Part shown: positions 47,935-57,747 of the stretch, piece after piece | Layout of the letters: each line of letters starts with the position of its first letter | How positions within the stretch are numbered: position 1 is the first letter of the stretch | Assembly: GCF_001570525.1 (NCBI RefSeq) | Contig: NZ_BBXC01000015.1 | Coordinates: 165,486-229,485 of the forward strand | Length of the DNA stretch: 64,000 nt | Origin: Herbidospora sakaeratensis | Lineage (GTDB): Bacteria; Actinomycetota; Actinomycetes; Streptosporangiales; Streptosporangiaceae | Direction: 5' to 3' | Notes under the pieces: model-generated | What the model saw: only the letters and a program-made list of their open reading frames with translations | Databases searched by the model: none | Told to the model about the DNA's origin: nothing | Translations under genes and position numbers: made by a program

Positions 47935-47938
<4 letters not shown>
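46511..47938 (+). CDS. Secreted tripeptidyl-aminopeptidase-like alpha/beta hydrolase
   Basis: 475 residues. Hydrophobic leader [26 protein letters not shown] oxyanion loop; catalytic Ser195 in [10 protein letters not shown]-terminal TAP domain with the Asp near AVNDPATP and His in GEGHGAYG. Paired cysteines suit an exported enzyme. It cleaves N-terminal peptides in the family. ATG 46511. It lies across from ppdK and shares its operators. Confidence 0.9.
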
Positions 47939-49317
<1,379 letters not shown>

Positions 49318-49382
49318 GAGTAGTGCTCCATCCGGCTGGGTGTCGGCGATGGGAAAACGGGAATGGCGCAAGCTTAGTGGCC

Positions 49383-49664
49383 TCAGCCCTTCGGGTAGAC
49401 CTGCTCGAACGCGCCGGGCTCGTTGATCATCAAGGTCATCAGCGGATACATCGTCATGCGGGCCGCCGACAGGGCACGGCGGTAGAACCCGGCGCCCTCC
49501 CACTCGCTGACCAGCGCCCACAGGTTGGGCTCGTCGACCGAGCGGCCGACCTGGCCGCGCAGGAAGCCGCCCTGCGCCGAGAAGAGGTCGATCACCTCAC
49601 GGGCGTGCAGTTCGAACTCCTCGGCCCTGGCTTCGGGCACCGAATAGCGGATCACGGCCAGCAT
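49383..49664 (-). CDS. ABM-domain (antibiotic biosynthesis monooxygenase-like) protein
   Basis: 93 residues. [42 protein letters not shown] is the dimeric alpha/beta ABM fold, with a [17 protein letters not shown] middle. Members are small oxygenases or heme-degradation relatives. It is the last gene of the conserved block before the accessory region. Confidence 0.82.
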   Translation of the reverse strand: MLAVIRYSVPEARAEEFELHAREVIDLFSAQGGFLRGQVGRSVDEPNLWALVSEWEGAGFYRRALSAARMTMYPLMTLMINEPGAFEQVYPKG

Positions 49665-50324
49665 GAGCCCAGCATGCCATCAGCGGGGGGTCTTCCACCT
49701 GTGAATGAACGGCGGTCGAAGCGGGTGACGAGTGATCGTCTCCCTCCCTGGTTAGGGGGTTCTTCTGTGCTCTGACCTGCGAGTATGCCCCGTATTGGCG
49801 ACAGGAGGTGTCTCACTGGTGCTCACTGAGACTCGCCATCGCTGAGTGTTCGCGGGCCACACACGGGCCAGTTTCAACGAACGTTTGCCCACCTCAGAAC
49901 AGGTTTCCGCCGGCGATCGCGGGCCGGGCGCGGGGAGCGTGACGGATACATTGCCGGTGGGCGGGCCGGCCGTGACCTTGCACGTTTCCCCTGACAGACG
50001 GGGCGATGCGCTTCGGTCTTGTGCCACTCCGGCGCTGCTCCCGCTGGCTGCCCCCTCCGGGACTATCAGGCGGCGGTCGGTCAAGGGCGGCTTCGCGTGC
50101 TCCCTTGCCCGGTGACCTTCCTCGCCCGCTGGTTGTCCTAGGGGCACAGCCGCCCTTGACGGAACCCGGCTGACCCGGACAATCGGGCGGCGGGTGCAGA
50201 GGTACGGCGAGAACCATGCACCGGTCGGCTTATCGTTGGTCGCCGTCCTGCCGGTAGCCGTCCTGCAAGTAGTGGACGCTCCCCGTCCGCAGCGAACGGA
50301 GTTGAGTTTCGTGAGAGGTACTCG
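49665..50324. other. Long intergenic region at the border of the accessory block
   Basis: About 660 bases with no convincing gene. It holds a 13-bp inverted repeat (separate entry). TTGACG (50156-50161), 16 bases, GACAAT (50178-50183) could be a promoter for the cassette that starts at 50325. Open frames here lack start context and codon bias. Confidence 0.5.
50080..50160. repeat. 13-bp perfect inverted repeat
   Basis: GTCAAGGGCGGCT (50080-50092) and AGCCGCCCTTGAC (50148-50160) are exact complements 55 bases apart. Each arm ends in the core of a -35-like TTGAC. It could mark an element end, a looped regulatory site, or divergent promoters. Confidence 0.55.
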
Positions 50325-50696
50325 ATGGTGAGCGATCAAGGTCGGCAGGCTGCGGAACTGTCGATGGAAGACCGGTACGCGGCTATTCGGCAAGTGCGCG
50401 AACTCCTTGAAGGCGTGGGCATCGCCTGTGCTGGGTCAGGCACGGCGGAAGTGCTGTTGCCGACATCCCCGGCCCTCCGGGAGCCGCCTGAGGTCGTGGC
50501 GTTGGACAGCGAAGGGGCGGTGTCCGCGACGGTCCGAGTGGGCCCGTTGGGTGGCCGGTTCATCGTGTGGGTGCCGGAACGGAACGGTGAACCCAAGCGG
50601 ATGGTGATGGCTCCATCAGCGGCGCACGTCGTCTTGGAGGTGCCCGGGTATCGCGACGCGACACTCCGCCGGTTGGCCGGACAGGCCGATTCGTAG
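50325..50696 (+). CDS. Unknown small protein leading the nucleotide cassette
   Basis: 123 residues. An N-terminal amphipathic helix (SMEDRYAAIRQVRELLEGVGIACAGSG) is followed by beta-rich sequence ending VPGYRDATLRRLAG. No family recognised. ATG 50325. It lies 82 bases before the thymidylate-synthase-like gene, on the same strand, with similar codon use, so I treat it as part of the cassette. Role unknown. Confidence 0.6.
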   Translation: MVSDQGRQAAELSMEDRYAAIRQVRELLEGVGIACAGSGTAEVLLPTSPALREPPEVVALDSEGAVSATVRVGPLGGRFIVWVPERNGEPKRMVMAPSAAHVVLEVPGYRDATLRRLAGQADS

Positions 50697-50778
50697 ACCG
50701 GAGGCGTTGCGGCGGTTGGAACCCACGGGCTGGCGAGGCTGTTCCCGATGCTCAGCCGATGTTCAAGGAGAAGACCGG

Positions 50779-51789
50779 ATGATTCCCCGTACTTTTTCAT
50801 CGTTTCATGACGCCTATGCCGGCGTCTTGGAGGCGATTACCGAACGACCGGATCAAACCATTTCGACTCGCGGGAACACGTCCGCTGAACTCCTTGACGT
50901 GTCCTTCCGGATCTCGAACCCTCGCGATCGTCTTCCCTATTTGGTGCGGCGGCCTGTGAACATCGCCTACAACCTGGCTGAAGCGCTCTGGTACCTCGGC
51001 GGCAGGAACGACCTCGACATGATTGGGTACTACGCGCCGGGCATGTCGAACTATTCCGCAGACGGGCACACGCTGACCGGAAGCGCCTATGGCTGGGAGC
51101 TTTTCCAGCACGGCCCTGACGGCATGTCCCAATGGGATCGAGTGATCAGGCTGCTGACCACCGATCCCGACACCAAGCGCGCCACGGTGACGTTCTTCCG
51201 TCCCGAAGAACTCGCGATCGAATCGAATCCTGATGTGTCCTGTACGATCGCCGCACAGTTCTTGTTGCGAGATGGACGGCTCCACCTCACCTCGTATATG
51301 CGAGGGAACGACGCCTACATGGGCATGGTGTCCGACGTTTACGCCTTCACGTTCATGATGGAATTCGCCGCTGCCCAACTCGGCGTCGATGTCGGCCATT
51401 ATTCGCACCATGTCGGGTCCATGCACATCAATGATCGTGACATGAAAAATGTCCGGCGGCTTCTGAACGAGGCGCGTCAGGACGGATATCAGAGACCGGC
51501 GTTCGACGTGTTGCGAATGCCGACCGCGTCCGACTGGAACGACATCGAGACGGTGTTGGCCCACGAAGCCATTCTGAGGGCGAACAGGGAACCGCTCACC
51601 TCGGCAAAGCTACAGGCCGTTGCTCTGGGGCCGTACTGGCAACAGGTCTTGCTCGTCTTCGAGGTGTACCGGCAGATCAAGCACACTGACGCGCCTGTTC
51701 AGGCGGCGACGCTGGCGGCGCTCGATCCGGGCTATGAGTGGCTTGTTCGGCGTCGCTGGGCGAACCGGATGCCGAAGGAGGCCGAATGA
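50779..51789 (+). CDS. Thymidylate-synthase-fold enzyme, probably cytosine-nucleotide hydroxymethylase type
   Basis: 336 residues. The catalytic Cys155 sits in VSCTIAAQF. The phosphate-binding Arg175 lies in RGNDAYMGM, replacing RSxD. Asp186 stands where thymidylate synthases have Asn in PFN; this swap marks dCMP/CMP 5-hydroxymethylases such as T4 gp42 and MilA. His216 is kept, while the sugar-contacting Tyr reads Asn218. It likely adds a one-carbon unit to C5 of a pyrimidine nucleotide. ATG 50779 follows AAGGAG by 8 bases. Its stop overlaps the NDK-like start by 4 bases. Confidence 0.8.
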   Translation: MIPRTFSSFHDAYAGVLEAITERPDQTISTRGNTSAELLDVSFRISNPRDRLPYLVRRPVNIAYNLAEALWYLGGRNDLDMIGYYAPGMSNYSADGHTLTGSAYGWELFQHGPDGMSQWDRVIRLLTTDPDTKRATVTFFRPEELAIESNPDVSCTIAAQFLLRDGRLHLTSYMRGNDAYMGMVSDVYAFTFMMEFAAAQLGVDVGHYSHHVGSMHINDRDMKNVRRLLNEARQDGYQRPAFDVLRMPTASDWNDIETVLAHEAILRANREPLTSAKLQAVALGPYWQQVLLVFEVYRQIKHTDAPVQAATLAALDPGYEWLVRRRWANRMPKEAE

Positions 51790-52298
51790 AACCGCCCCAT
51801 AACGGCTGGGAGTACTGGACGGTGATTCTCTGCAAACCAGATGCGATTCGTCGTGGACTGGTGGAGGAATTGCTTTCTGAGCTTCGCTTTGACGTGGAGA
51901 TCACGGCTCGGCGCAATGTCGTGGTGACCGCGTCGCAGATCGAAACACATTATGCGGACATGATCTCCATGGATGACAGATTTCCGTTCGATGTCACCGC
52001 CGAACTTCACCGGAACTACGTAGGAAACACGGTGACGGTGGCCCTCGGCCATGGCAGGAACCGCAGTATTGCCCGGCTGGTCCGTGCGCGATTAGGCCAC
52101 TATGACCCGTCCGTCGCCTGGCCCACATCGATTCGAGGCGCTTACGGAGAGGACTCGGCCGCTAAGGCCGCAGAGGAAGGGAGGTTTATCGACAATCTGA
52201 TCCACGCCAGCGACGATCCTGCGGGCGCTGCCCTGGAATTCGCGGTGTGGTTCGGGCCGGAATATGAATATCTCTTACATCAGCAGGAGCCAGAATGA
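51786..52298 (+). CDS. Nucleoside-diphosphate-kinase-like protein
   Basis: 170 residues, longer than typical NDKs (about 140). LCKPDAIRRGLVEELL gives the active-site Lys17; IRGAYG gives Arg118; NLIHASD gives the phospho-His140, followed by AALEFAVWF. All core residues are in order, so kinase activity is plausible. It is tightly coupled (ATGA on both sides) between the thymidylate-synthase-like and radical SAM genes. It probably charges the unusual nucleotide made here. Confidence 0.8.
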   Translation: MKPPHNGWEYWTVILCKPDAIRRGLVEELLSELRFDVEITARRNVVVTASQIETHYADMISMDDRFPFDVTAELHRNYVGNTVTVALGHGRNRSIARLVRARLGHYDPSVAWPTSIRGAYGEDSAAKAAEEGRFIDNLIHASDDPAGAALEFAVWFGPEYEYLLHQQEPE

Positions 52299-53557
52299 CC
52301 GCAGAACCCCTGTTCCTTGGTTCAAATATCTCGGTCGGCCCGAAAGTACTCCGGGTGATGCCGGCGGAAGAACAGTCGGGTCTGGACCCGTATATGACGC
52401 AGATCATCACCAACCGGAAGTCCGGGCTTTCGCTCAACCACGTCATCGGGTGCCCGCTCGACTGCGGATACTGCGTCCGCCACTTCTGGGGCAACTTCGA
52501 GCAGAAGACGCCGCAACTGCTCGTGAGCACTCCGGAAGCGGTCGAAATGCTTGTCGGGCATGAGGCGTTCCGGCCGCACAGTACCCCGGTTCAGTTGTTC
52601 AACAAGGCCACGGACCCGATGTTGCCCGGGGTCAAGCCGCACACGTTCGCGGTGCTGAACGAACTGGACCGGCGGGGAATGACGAACCTAGTCCTCATCA
52701 TCACGCGGTTCCACGTGTCGGCAGAGGACATGGCCACGTTGGAGGGCTTCCGTAGCCTCCGGATCACGCTGCTGTTCACCTATTCGGGGATCAGCGATTC
52801 CCGGGTGGAACCCATCGCCAAGTCCCAGACGACCGTGAACGCGATCAAGACGGCGGCTCGCGAGCGCAAGCGGACGAAGGTCATCCTGTACTGGCGGCCG
52901 ATCGTCCCTGGCTGGAACGACGACGCGGACACCATGGCTGGGGTCTTGGACGTCGGCCGCGATGTCGATGCGCTCGTCTTCACGGGCTACTACCACAAGG
53001 AGGACAACGCGGCCTTCCTGCGCGAGCTGGGCGTGGAGGTGCCTTACGGCGACAACTTCCAACGGCGGAAGGTCCTGCCGGCTGAACTGGATGCGAAGGT
53101 CATCCGGGCCTGGCAGGAATCGGGGATCTCCACACCGCTGTTCCGCAAGACCTCATGTGGGGTCACCTACGCCCATGAGGTCCCGGACTACAACGGGCAC
53201 TGGGGCGTGCCGGAACTGTGCGATATCTGCCCCGAAGCCCAAAGACGGCGCTGCGCCGACGACCACCGCTCACCCACGGAGGAGGAGTTCCGGCGGGTAC
53301 TGTCCGACCTCGGTTACCACAGCGACGCCCCGTTCCTGGTCGAACAGGGGCACGTGCTGACGCACCGCCTCGGCGAGCAACGCCGGTACGCGATCCAGCA
53401 CACCCTTCGGCACCAGGTGTGGGAAGTCGACCACCCCCATCTACACGCGGCACACGGGCGGGCTCTGGAAGGGTACGTACTGACGGCGTCGGAGCAGGAC
53501 CAGTTGGAACAGGCGCGTGAGCGCCTGGCCGCCGGCGCCCGGTACGAAGACGACTGA
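52295..53557 (+). CDS. Radical SAM protein with C-terminal cysteine cluster
   Basis: 420 residues. CPLDCGYC gives Cys53, Cys57 and Cys60 (CX3CX2C), the [4Fe-4S] site that splits SAM. Four further cysteines (288, 309, 312, 320, in SCGV, CDIC and RRRC) could bind an auxiliary cluster. Overall it resembles spore-photoproduct-lyase-like proteins more than viperin. It would modify a nucleotide or DNA base. ATG 52295 overlaps the NDK-like stop by 4 bases. Confidence 0.82.
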   Translation: MTAEPLFLGSNISVGPKVLRVMPAEEQSGLDPYMTQIITNRKSGLSLNHVIGCPLDCGYCVRHFWGNFEQKTPQLLVSTPEAVEMLVGHEAFRPHSTPVQLFNKATDPMLPGVKPHTFAVLNELDRRGMTNLVLIITRFHVSAEDMATLEGFRSLRITLLFTYSGISDSRVEPIAKSQTTVNAIKTAARERKRTKVILYWRPIVPGWNDDADTMAGVLDVGRDVDALVFTGYYHKEDNAAFLRELGVEVPYGDNFQRRKVLPAELDAKVIRAWQESGISTPLFRKTSCGVTYAHEVPDYNGHWGVPELCDICPEAQRRRCADDHRSPTEEEFRRVLSDLGYHSDAPFLVEQGHVLTHRLGEQRRYAIQHTLRHQVWEVDHPHLHAAHGRALEGYVLTASEQDQLEQARERLAAGARYEDD

Positions 53558-53576
53558 CCTATCCAGAGGACAAGCG

Positions 53577-54215
53577 ATGCCAGAGCGACCGTGGACGGAT
53601 CTGCCCTTGGTTGCTCTGGATCTGGAAGGGACAGGCGCACAGGACCGCGAGACAGAAGCAATCCTAGAAATCGCCGTTGTACCGCTCGTCCATGGCGCTC
53701 TCGACATGACCGGAGCTTTTGCGACTCTGATCAATCCGTCACGGCCGGTTCCTCGGGGGGCGTGGATCTCGCCCGGTCTGACGGATGCGGTTCTGCGTCA
53801 CGCGCCGATGCCGTCAACCGTTGGCCCAGAGCTTGCCGAAAGAATCGACGGCCGTTGGATCGTCGGGCACAACGTCGACGTTGACTGGCGGCTACTGCAC
53901 CGACGTTTTCCGGCGATCCGTCCATCGGGACTCCTCGACACGATGCGACTGGCCGGTGGTGGCGGGCGGGCGTCCAGATCTCTTACAGCTCTGGTAGAGC
54001 GTCACGGCCTGACGGAAGAGATCGCGCGTCTGGTGCCTGATGGCCAACCGCACCGGGCGTTGTGGGACAGCGTCGCCTGTGGACTGCTGCTGGGGGTACT
54101 GATAGCGGACAGGTGGGGCTGTTGCACCTCGTCTGGTGAAGTCCGGGCGCTTGCCGAGCGGCCGTTGAATAGTTCGGCAAGCTCCGGTGGGTTCGAACAG
54201 CAGACGCTTTTGTGA
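53577..54215 (+). CDS. DEDDh 3'-5' exonuclease (DnaQ-like)
   Basis: 212 residues. ExoI DLEGTG (Asp15, Glu17), ExoII GHNVDVDW (Asp101), ExoIII HRALWDSVA (His159, Asp164) give all DEDDh residues. Free-standing, without polymerase domain. ATG 53577 has an AGAGGA site and follows the radical SAM gene by 19 bases. In the cassette it could remove normal or modified nucleotides from DNA or RNA. Confidence 0.85.
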   Translation: MPERPWTDLPLVALDLEGTGAQDRETEAILEIAVVPLVHGALDMTGAFATLINPSRPVPRGAWISPGLTDAVLRHAPMPSTVGPELAERIDGRWIVGHNVDVDWRLLHRRFPAIRPSGLLDTMRLAGGGGRASRSLTALVERHGLTEEIARLVPDGQPHRALWDSVACGLLLGVLIADRWGCCTSSGEVRALAERPLNSSASSGGFEQQTLL

Positions 54216-54444
54216 TGCAAACAGCAATGCCTGCTGGCCCGTGAACCGTGGCCGATCGAGGCTGTGTATCGGCCAAAGCAGTACCTGAGTGTGGTCGTAG
54301 TGGGGCTGGGCCAGCGGAACGACCACAGTTCACCTCGCAGGAAGGCGAACGTCCAGCTAGTTCAGCCGACTCTGGCACAGGTCCGAGCGTTGACCCAGAC
54401 AGAACCCGATCATCCCGTTTAGCCCGGAGTGTCACATTAGGCAA
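54216..54444. other. Convergent intergenic region
   Basis: About 230 bases between the exonuclease and the leftward Cys-rich gene. I see no gene and no strong hairpin. Confidence 0.4.
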
Positions 54445-55500
54445 CTACTGCGTTGCAGCATCTGGAATGCTGACATCTCCATACCTTCCTGCGCGAAATC
54501 CTTCGCAAGGGAACATGCATTGGTGGCAAAGTAGGCGGGCATCCGGAGATGGAATAAACCCGAAAAAATCACGCAACTCATTGTCGTCGACACTACGACC
54601 CGTGATACGAGCCAACGGATCTCTCGGACGTGGCACCAGTGACACCTCATGCAAGTCCAGCTCTTTGATGACTGGCTGAACGCGAACGTCGTATGACGCC
54701 CCTTCCAAGTGGCCGCAATCGCTAGGAGCGTGACATATGTTGCACACATTTTCATCTCTAGTTGCCGTGACGGCGGCCATCTCTCCGGGCTCGTGATCGC
54801 ATTCCCAACAAGATATGCCGCAAGCATTACAGACCGAATTCGCCGTCATCCCGGCACTATTTCCAAGCCGTACATGCATCAACGAGAGGATACAATTGTC
54901 CTCCCATTGATTGTTCTTGTTATTCATGTGGCATCCGAATATACCTCCAACCAACTCTCCGGTTCGATGCGCCCAAGCATGGGCTTCCTCCACTAGGCGG
55001 CCGAGAGTCAGCAGTGGATTATTTTCTACCAAACCTCGATAGGTATCGACATCTATATAGCCGTCTTCAGGGATGTCCCAGAGTAGATCTTCCAGCCAGT
55101 TAAAAGCGTTTACGCAACCCTGAAGGGCTGCTCGCGCTTGCTTCTCTGCCTGCTCCCAATCGGATCCTAGATACAATCCACCAGCCCTGGAGTTCAGGGA
55201 ATCTAGAATCCGTCTCTGCTTGAACCAGAGGCGTACTCTGGCTCGCCCAATTTCAACGCGAGATGAAGCGAATCTGTAGTGCAAGGGAATTGGTTGGGGC
55301 AGCCTGGACAAGCCACCTGGAAGCATGGCCCCGAGCGCTGATAGCGCCTGGCCGTAGGCCCGCTTCCCGACGCTTAGAGCCTCCAGCCCCTCCCCGAGGC
55401 AGTATCGATTTCGGATGGGCCCCGCCGGAGGCGGAATCGGTACACCAGTCCTAAGTATTATCGCGGACATCCGTGGCGCGTTCTGCGGTCTGGTGGTCAC
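54445..55500 (-). CDS. Cys/His-rich putative zinc protein
   Basis: 351 residues. The central CNACGISCWEC (224-234), CNICH (253-257), DCGH (261-264) and the C-terminal CHQCMFPC (325-332) form several potential zinc knuckles. Residues 281-299 (LDLHEVSLVPRPRDPLARI) resemble the segment seen in HK97-type prohead proteases, but the catalytic context is lacking. The N-terminal 200 residues are helical. GTG 55500 overlaps the upstream gene stop (GTGA). AT content is higher than in the core. Function unknown. Confidence 0.7.
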   Translation of the reverse strand: MTTRPQNAPRMSAIILRTGVPIPPPAGPIRNRYCLGEGLEALSVGKRAYGQALSALGAMLPGGLSRLPQPIPLHYRFASSRVEIGRARVRLWFKQRRILDSLNSRAGGLYLGSDWEQAEKQARAALQGCVNAFNWLEDLLWDIPEDGYIDVDTYRGLVENNPLLTLGRLVEEAHAWAHRTGELVGGIFGCHMNNKNNQWEDNCILSLMHVRLGNSAGMTANSVCNACGISCWECDHEPGEMAAVTATRDENVCNICHAPSDCGHLEGASYDVRVQPVIKELDLHEVSLVPRPRDPLARITGRSVDDNELRDFFGFIPSPDARLLCHQCMFPCEGFRAGRYGDVSIPDAATQ

Positions 55501-56099
55501 AAAGCGACCGAATCGATTTCGGGGCCGGAGTCGCTGCCTTCGATTGACATCTCTATTGACTCACGTCTAGCAGTAGACGATACGACGCGTGGGCTAAAAA
55601 CTTCCCTAATCGCTTTGGCAACCCCGTCGGCGGAGCCTTCGAAGGACAAATTGTCAAGCTCTACAGTTCCGTCGCTACTGGCACGAATATGGCCGATTGT
55701 TACGCGTGTCGGAACGGCTTCCGGAGGGCCATTAGTCACACCCTTAGAAGTTGAGACACGTGCGCGAGCCAAAATATATCGACCGATAGCAATTAGCGAA
55801 TCTGCTGAAATGTTCTGGCCAACCGCCATGGCGAAATCGAGGACCCAGCCAGCCGAATACTCGTGCAGGTATCGGCGCTCCTGGCCCTCGTGCAGATATG
55901 ACGCATCCAATGAAACTTGTCGCGCAATGCGACCAGCGTCCATTTCGTCCGGTTTGTAATATGTTGCCCCCCCGCGGGACTCTGTAGGCAACAGAAGAAC
56001 CTGGTGCCCGCGAAGGTCGGGGCCGATGTTCCGAAGTTGAAGGGCTACATCGGACGGGAGGTCAACGCCCTGCTTCAATGTGGGCAATGAATCGGACAT
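55497..56099 (-). CDS. Hypothetical protein coupled to the Cys-rich gene
   Basis: 200 residues from ATG 56099. Helical region MAVGQNISADSLIAIGRYILARAR, then a beta-rich VTIGHIRASSDGTVELDNLSFEGSADGVAKAIREVF. No transmembrane segment, no known motif. It is first gene of a two-gene leftward unit in DNA of lower GC than its surroundings, which suggests transfer. Confidence 0.65.
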   Translation of the reverse strand: MSDSLPTLKQGVDLPSDVALQLRNIGPDLRGHQVLLLPTESRGGATYYKPDEMDAGRIARQVSLDASYLHEGQERRYLHEYSAGWVLDFAMAVGQNISADSLIAIGRYILARARVSTSKGVTNGPPEAVPTRVTIGHIRASSDGTVELDNLSFEGSADGVAKAIREVFSPRVVSSTARRESIEMSIEGSDSGPEIDSVAL

Positions 56100-56220
56100 T
56101 AATCCATGATGCCAGACCACGGACGGCACCGGCGTCCAAGTCGGGCTTGTCGACGCCTGCTTTCCCGCGCCTATTGGCGTTGAGGCACAATATGATCTTG
56201 GTAACGCACCCTTACTGCGG
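56100..56220. other. Upstream region of the leftward pair
   Basis: Presumed promoter region for the pair at 54.4-56.1 kb. No clear -35/-10 found. Confidence 0.35.
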
Positions 56221-56311
56221 GCGGTTTGCCGCTCCCGCCGGGACCGGCCTTTAGGCCGCATGCCCGGGGGGAGGGCGGCGTTCTGCCGCCCGCGCGGCCG
56301 TCAGGCCGCGC
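56221..56311. repeat. Cluster of four adjacent hairpins
   Basis: Stems: GCGG/CCGC (56221-56232), CGGCC-TTTA-GGCCG (56245-56258), GGGCGGC-GTTCT-GCCGCCC (56273-56291) and GCGCGGCC-GTCA-GGCCGCGC (56292-56311). The last two touch end to end. Such clusters act as terminators or belong to interspersed palindromic repeats. Confidence 0.7.
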
Positions 56312-56867
56312 CTTGACATCTATAAGAAGAATTCGGCAACGCGGCTGGGACTAGACAGGCTGGGACTAGACAACCATGCCTGCTGCGGGTGCGTGAGCCG
56401 CTTCGGACCTCAGGGACAACTGGGGAAGTAGTCCGAGCGATGCTGCGCGATCGTCGGCAGCAGGCTGCGGTGGGATGGGCACTACAGACCTGGAACTTTG
56501 GTGAATCAGCAAACGCGGGTGGTACTCGCATTGCATGCCCCGGCGCTTCTGGTGTACCTCGTCTTGCTCGACGTGTTCGTGTTCTCCGCGAGCGCGGGTT
56601 CGTGACGAGATACGACCGTAACGGCCTCAGCCCTAATCATAGTTAACGGAGGGTCGTGATCAGGAGCCTTGAGCGCTAGTCGGGCATGTGATGTTGCGCA
56701 GAGCGATGAGCTGTCGTCAGGGTGCGCAACTGCTGAGACCATGCGGGAGATCTGGCAAGCTCTCCGAAGGCTGAGCCTGGTGAAAGAGCCGGCCAGCACG
56801 TATAGAGATCTAAGACGATCTTGCTATCTCACCGCGCTGCGAGACGGTGAAATCTAGGCTCTCCCCC
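56312..56867. other. Intergenic region with tandem repeat
   Basis: About 550 bases. It contains the 15-bp tandem repeat listed next. An open frame at 56389-56646 (plus) has poor codon bias and no ribosome-binding site, so I do not call it. The stretch may include gene debris. Confidence 0.4.
56343..56372. repeat. Perfect 15-bp tandem direct repeat
   Basis: GGCTGGGACTAGACA occurs twice with no gap, 31 bases after the hairpin cluster. It could be a pair of operator sites, an iteron-like element, or replication slippage. Confidence 0.7.
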
Positions 56868-57659
56868 ATGGCGATCTCAGAGCGGACTCGAAAGATCATC
56901 TGGGTGGAGTCGGGCGGACGTTGCGCGATCTGTCGACGCCAGGTCCTGACTCCAGGTAGCGAGACAGACGATCCATCGATCTTTGGCGAGGAGTGCCACA
57001 TCATCGCCCGCAGGGCTTCCGGGCCGAGAGCCGGCGACTTGGGCGAGGAACTCATAGACCATCATTCAAACCTCCTGCTGTTGTGCAGCGAGCACCACAA
57101 GCAGATTGACGACCAAGTCGCGACGTTCACCGTTGAACGCTTACACGAGATCAAGAAGTCGCATCGCGGGTGGATCGCGCGCCTGGGCGATCCTGGTGGC
57201 GGTCCCGTTCGCCTTGTCCCGGATCCCAGCTTCCCACGACCGCGTCTCCTGACGCCGATCACCACGGGGACCGCTCTTTGGGAGATGCTCCGCAGGGCAG
57301 AAGCCTTCGAGTATGCCCACGCCGACCACCAGCCTGAAACCGCAGAAGACTTGACAATCGAGTTCCTTGACATGATCAAGGACTACCTCGACGTCGCGAG
57401 CGAACTCGACAGCATCAGGGAGCAACGAGATGCGGCGAAGCTCCTCGGAGACTACATCAGCCGCCTCGCCGAAAACGGCTACCTGGTGGGTGCATGGGTA
57501 CGCCACATGCTGCTGACAGGCGGACCAGCCCAAGCCGAGCCCTCGCCATGGAAAATTCTTCGGGTCGAAGTGATCCCTGCAGCTGACGCCCAGGTCGTCG
57601 ATAGTGAGGGAAAGCCCGTCACAATCCCCGATCCACGGGGTGGCACTCAGGCGGATTGA
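56868..57659 (+). CDS. HNH endonuclease
   Basis: 263 residues. Zinc cysteines Cys19/Cys22 (CAIC), HNH core ECHIIARR (42-49) with His44, Asn68 (HHSNLLLLC) and CSEHHKQID with His76/77. C-terminal 150 residues are helical and unrecognised. ATG 56868. It lies 88 bases before a DUF4238 gene on the same strand, so the two may form a pair. Confidence 0.86.
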   Translation: MAISERTRKIIWVESGGRCAICRRQVLTPGSETDDPSIFGEECHIIARRASGPRAGDLGEELIDHHSNLLLLCSEHHKQIDDQVATFTVERLHEIKKSHRGWIARLGDPGGGPVRLVPDPSFPRPRLLTPITTGTALWEMLRRAEAFEYAHADHQPETAEDLTIEFLDMIKDYLDVASELDSIREQRDAAKLLGDYISRLAENGYLVGAWVRHMLLTGGPAQAEPSPWKILRVEVIPAADAQVVDSEGKPVTIPDPRGGTQAD

Positions 57660-57747
57660 GCGTGCTCAGACACCCCCAAAAGGGGTCATTCGTCATTGCT
57701 GCATAGAGATCGATGCTCCTCTGATCGAGGCTCCTCTGTCGGTATCG

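Noticed and set aside
52295..53557. Prokaryotic viperin
   Set aside because: The radical SAM motif and extra C-terminal cysteines fit spore-photoproduct-lyase-like proteins better.
56221..56372. CRISPR array
   Set aside because: Repeats are hairpins and a single tandem pair, with no regular repeat-spacer pattern.
56389..56646. 85-codon open frame on the plus strand
   Set aside because: No ribosome-binding site, poor codon bias and low-complexity product; probably chance or debris.
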